64,000 nucleotides of DNA from Hexactinellida sp. DTS-2022. Its lineage: Eukaryota; Porifera; Hexactinellida. This document shows positions 63,173 through 64,000 of this stretch, piece by piece. Made by a program: the position numbers and the translations under genes. Position 1 is the first letter of the stretch. Each line of letters opens with the position of its first letter. The notes below the pieces were generated by a model. The model made no database searches. It was given only the letters and a program-made list of their open reading frames with translations, and was not told where the DNA came from. The stretch spans positions 682,001 to 746,000 of the forward strand of contig JAPNXP010000006.1 in assembly GCA_028753945.1 (NCBI GenBank). The letters are read 5' to 3'.

Positions 63173-64000
63173 CTATACGATTTTAACTCTTGGCAGATCT
63201 TTAGGTGCAGTTTGTCCTTGCATTTCTACTTTCCTATATTCCTCTATCAATCCTAGTAGCGATTCTATGCTCTCTTCAAAACAACTAATTTCCATTCCAG
63301 CTACCCCCAGGTAATGGTGTATATGTGCTCTCCTTCTGTACAACTTTACGAATTTGTCCTTAATTCGCTCGAAATACACTAGAATAGATGTGTTGTTTGC
63401 GAGTGTTAAGAGTGAATAGGGTTTGTCTACAGGGGGAGTAGCACAATGACCGATTTTCCAACCCTTATCGTTCCAGTGAGCAAACGAGATAGAAGCACTT
63501 ATTCTTTCGATATTCCTACGAATATCAGATAAGGATACTCGTCCCCTCACCAACAAAGCGCAGGCTAAATACAAATGCTGTTTTGGTTGTACTTTAAGAA
63601 GCTGAAATTCTTTCGAAAATGTTTCAGCAAACATTTGATCTATTTTTCTAATCGCCATCCCGAGATCTTTCGGCATATAAAGAGGCGCCATTGAGGAAAG
63701 CAGATATTGCATGCGTGGAAATGGAACCATATTCATTGCTATTTCATTCAAATCAACATTAAGAGTGCCTTCAAATCTAGCAGAGCTCGTTAAGTTAAGC
63801 AAGAGACTTGCTACAATATCGTTCATCTTGTCAAATGGTTTTTCCTTCTGAAGCGGATCTTTTTTCTTACTAACATTAATTAGTTTTGTGATATCGATTA
63901 AAGCTTCGTTATCGAATGGAAGAACGCAGTCGGATATATCTGTCAGCGTTCTCAAAGCGAGTACACTGTTGTATGGAGAAGTTATTACGTCATCCTCTAC
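63173..64000 (-). CDS. TUBE1: Epsilon-tubulin, C-terminal part
   Basis: Open from the right edge to the stop at 63173: 275 residues with no intron, the C-terminal half or more of an approximately 475-aa protein. SPYNSVLALRTLTDISDCVL at the start, then NVDLNEIAMNMVPFPRMQYL (the conserved tubulin PFPR), SSMAPLY, HLYLACALLVRGRVSLSDI and HYLGVAGMEISCFEESIESL. The terminal PKDLPRVKIV matches the DLPR tail peculiar to epsilon-tubulin rather than alpha, beta or gamma. It is needed for triplet microtubules and stable centrioles, so the organism is expected to have centrioles or cilia. The 5' part lies outside the window. Confidence 0.95.
   Translation of the reverse strand, partial: VEDDVITSPYNSVLALRTLTDISDCVLPFDNEALIDITKLINVSKKKDPLQKEKPFDKMNDIVASLLLNLTSSARFEGTLNVDLNEIAMNMVPFPRMQYLLSSMAPLYMPKDLGMAIRKIDQMFAETFSKEFQLLKVQPKQHLYLACALLVRGRVSLSDIRRNIERISASISFAHWNDKGWKIGHCATPPVDKPYSLLTLANNTSILVYFERIKDKFVKLYRRRAHIHHYLGVAGMEISCFEESIESLLGLIEEYRKVEMQGQTAPKDLPRVKIV

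Overview
Nuclear DNA of a eukaryote, almost certainly an animal. The window is AT-rich, uses the standard code, has spliceosomal introns with GT..AG borders, and carries animal-type genes: a heterotrimeric G-protein alpha subunit, epsilon-tubulin, a mannose-6-phosphate-receptor-like protein, URI1, midasin, METTL27-like methyltransferases, a TRIM-like NHL-repeat protein and type I membrane receptors. The mix of intron-poor genes with a coiled-coil/NHL protein suggests an early-branching lineage such as a sponge (perhaps a glass sponge). That placement is inference; the sequence does not prove it.

Layout. 1-2000: repeats only (fold-back elements, a 165-bp dispersed repeat), with a doubtful Arg-rich ORF at the left edge. 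2.0-3.3 kb: coiled-coil/NHL protein (+). 5.5-14 kb: three METTL27-like methyltransferase genes (-, +, +) that share a nearly identical core, separated by transposon-like DNA. One of those intervals (about 9590-9907) is a GC-rich, densely structured element whose minus strand contains a canonical hammerhead ribozyme; this is the most striking object in the window. 14.3-29.3 kb: a complete 5004-aa midasin gene without introns (-). 29.8-31.9 kb: a TRIQK-like small membrane protein and the two-exon URI1 gene (+). 33.8-39.8 kb: a head-to-head pair of paralogous single-pass receptors that I cannot assign to a named family. 40-46.5 kb: two small basic coiled-coil (bZIP-like) paralogs (+) and a broken third copy. 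47.5-60.7 kb: an eight-exon Gi-like G-alpha gene (-), reconstructed exon by exon to 358 aa. 61.4-62.9 kb: the 3' part of a mannose-6-phosphate-receptor-like gene (-). 63.2-64 kb: the 3' part of epsilon-tubulin (-), running off the right edge.

Intergenic and intronic DNA is dominated by short inverted-repeat elements, usually 80-270 bp, with TA at their ends. At least four sequence families share the theme CAGT..ACTCTCGTTA..., as expected for pogo/Tigger-type (Tc1/mariner) MITEs. The genes are mostly housekeeping: ribosome assembly (midasin), prefoldin-like/RNA polymerase assembly (URI1), centriole (epsilon-tubulin), lysosomal sorting (MPR-like) and signalling (G-alpha). Lineage-specific expansions sit among them (methyltransferases, receptor pair, bZIP-like pair). 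I see no operon-like organisation and no CRISPR or prokaryotic content.
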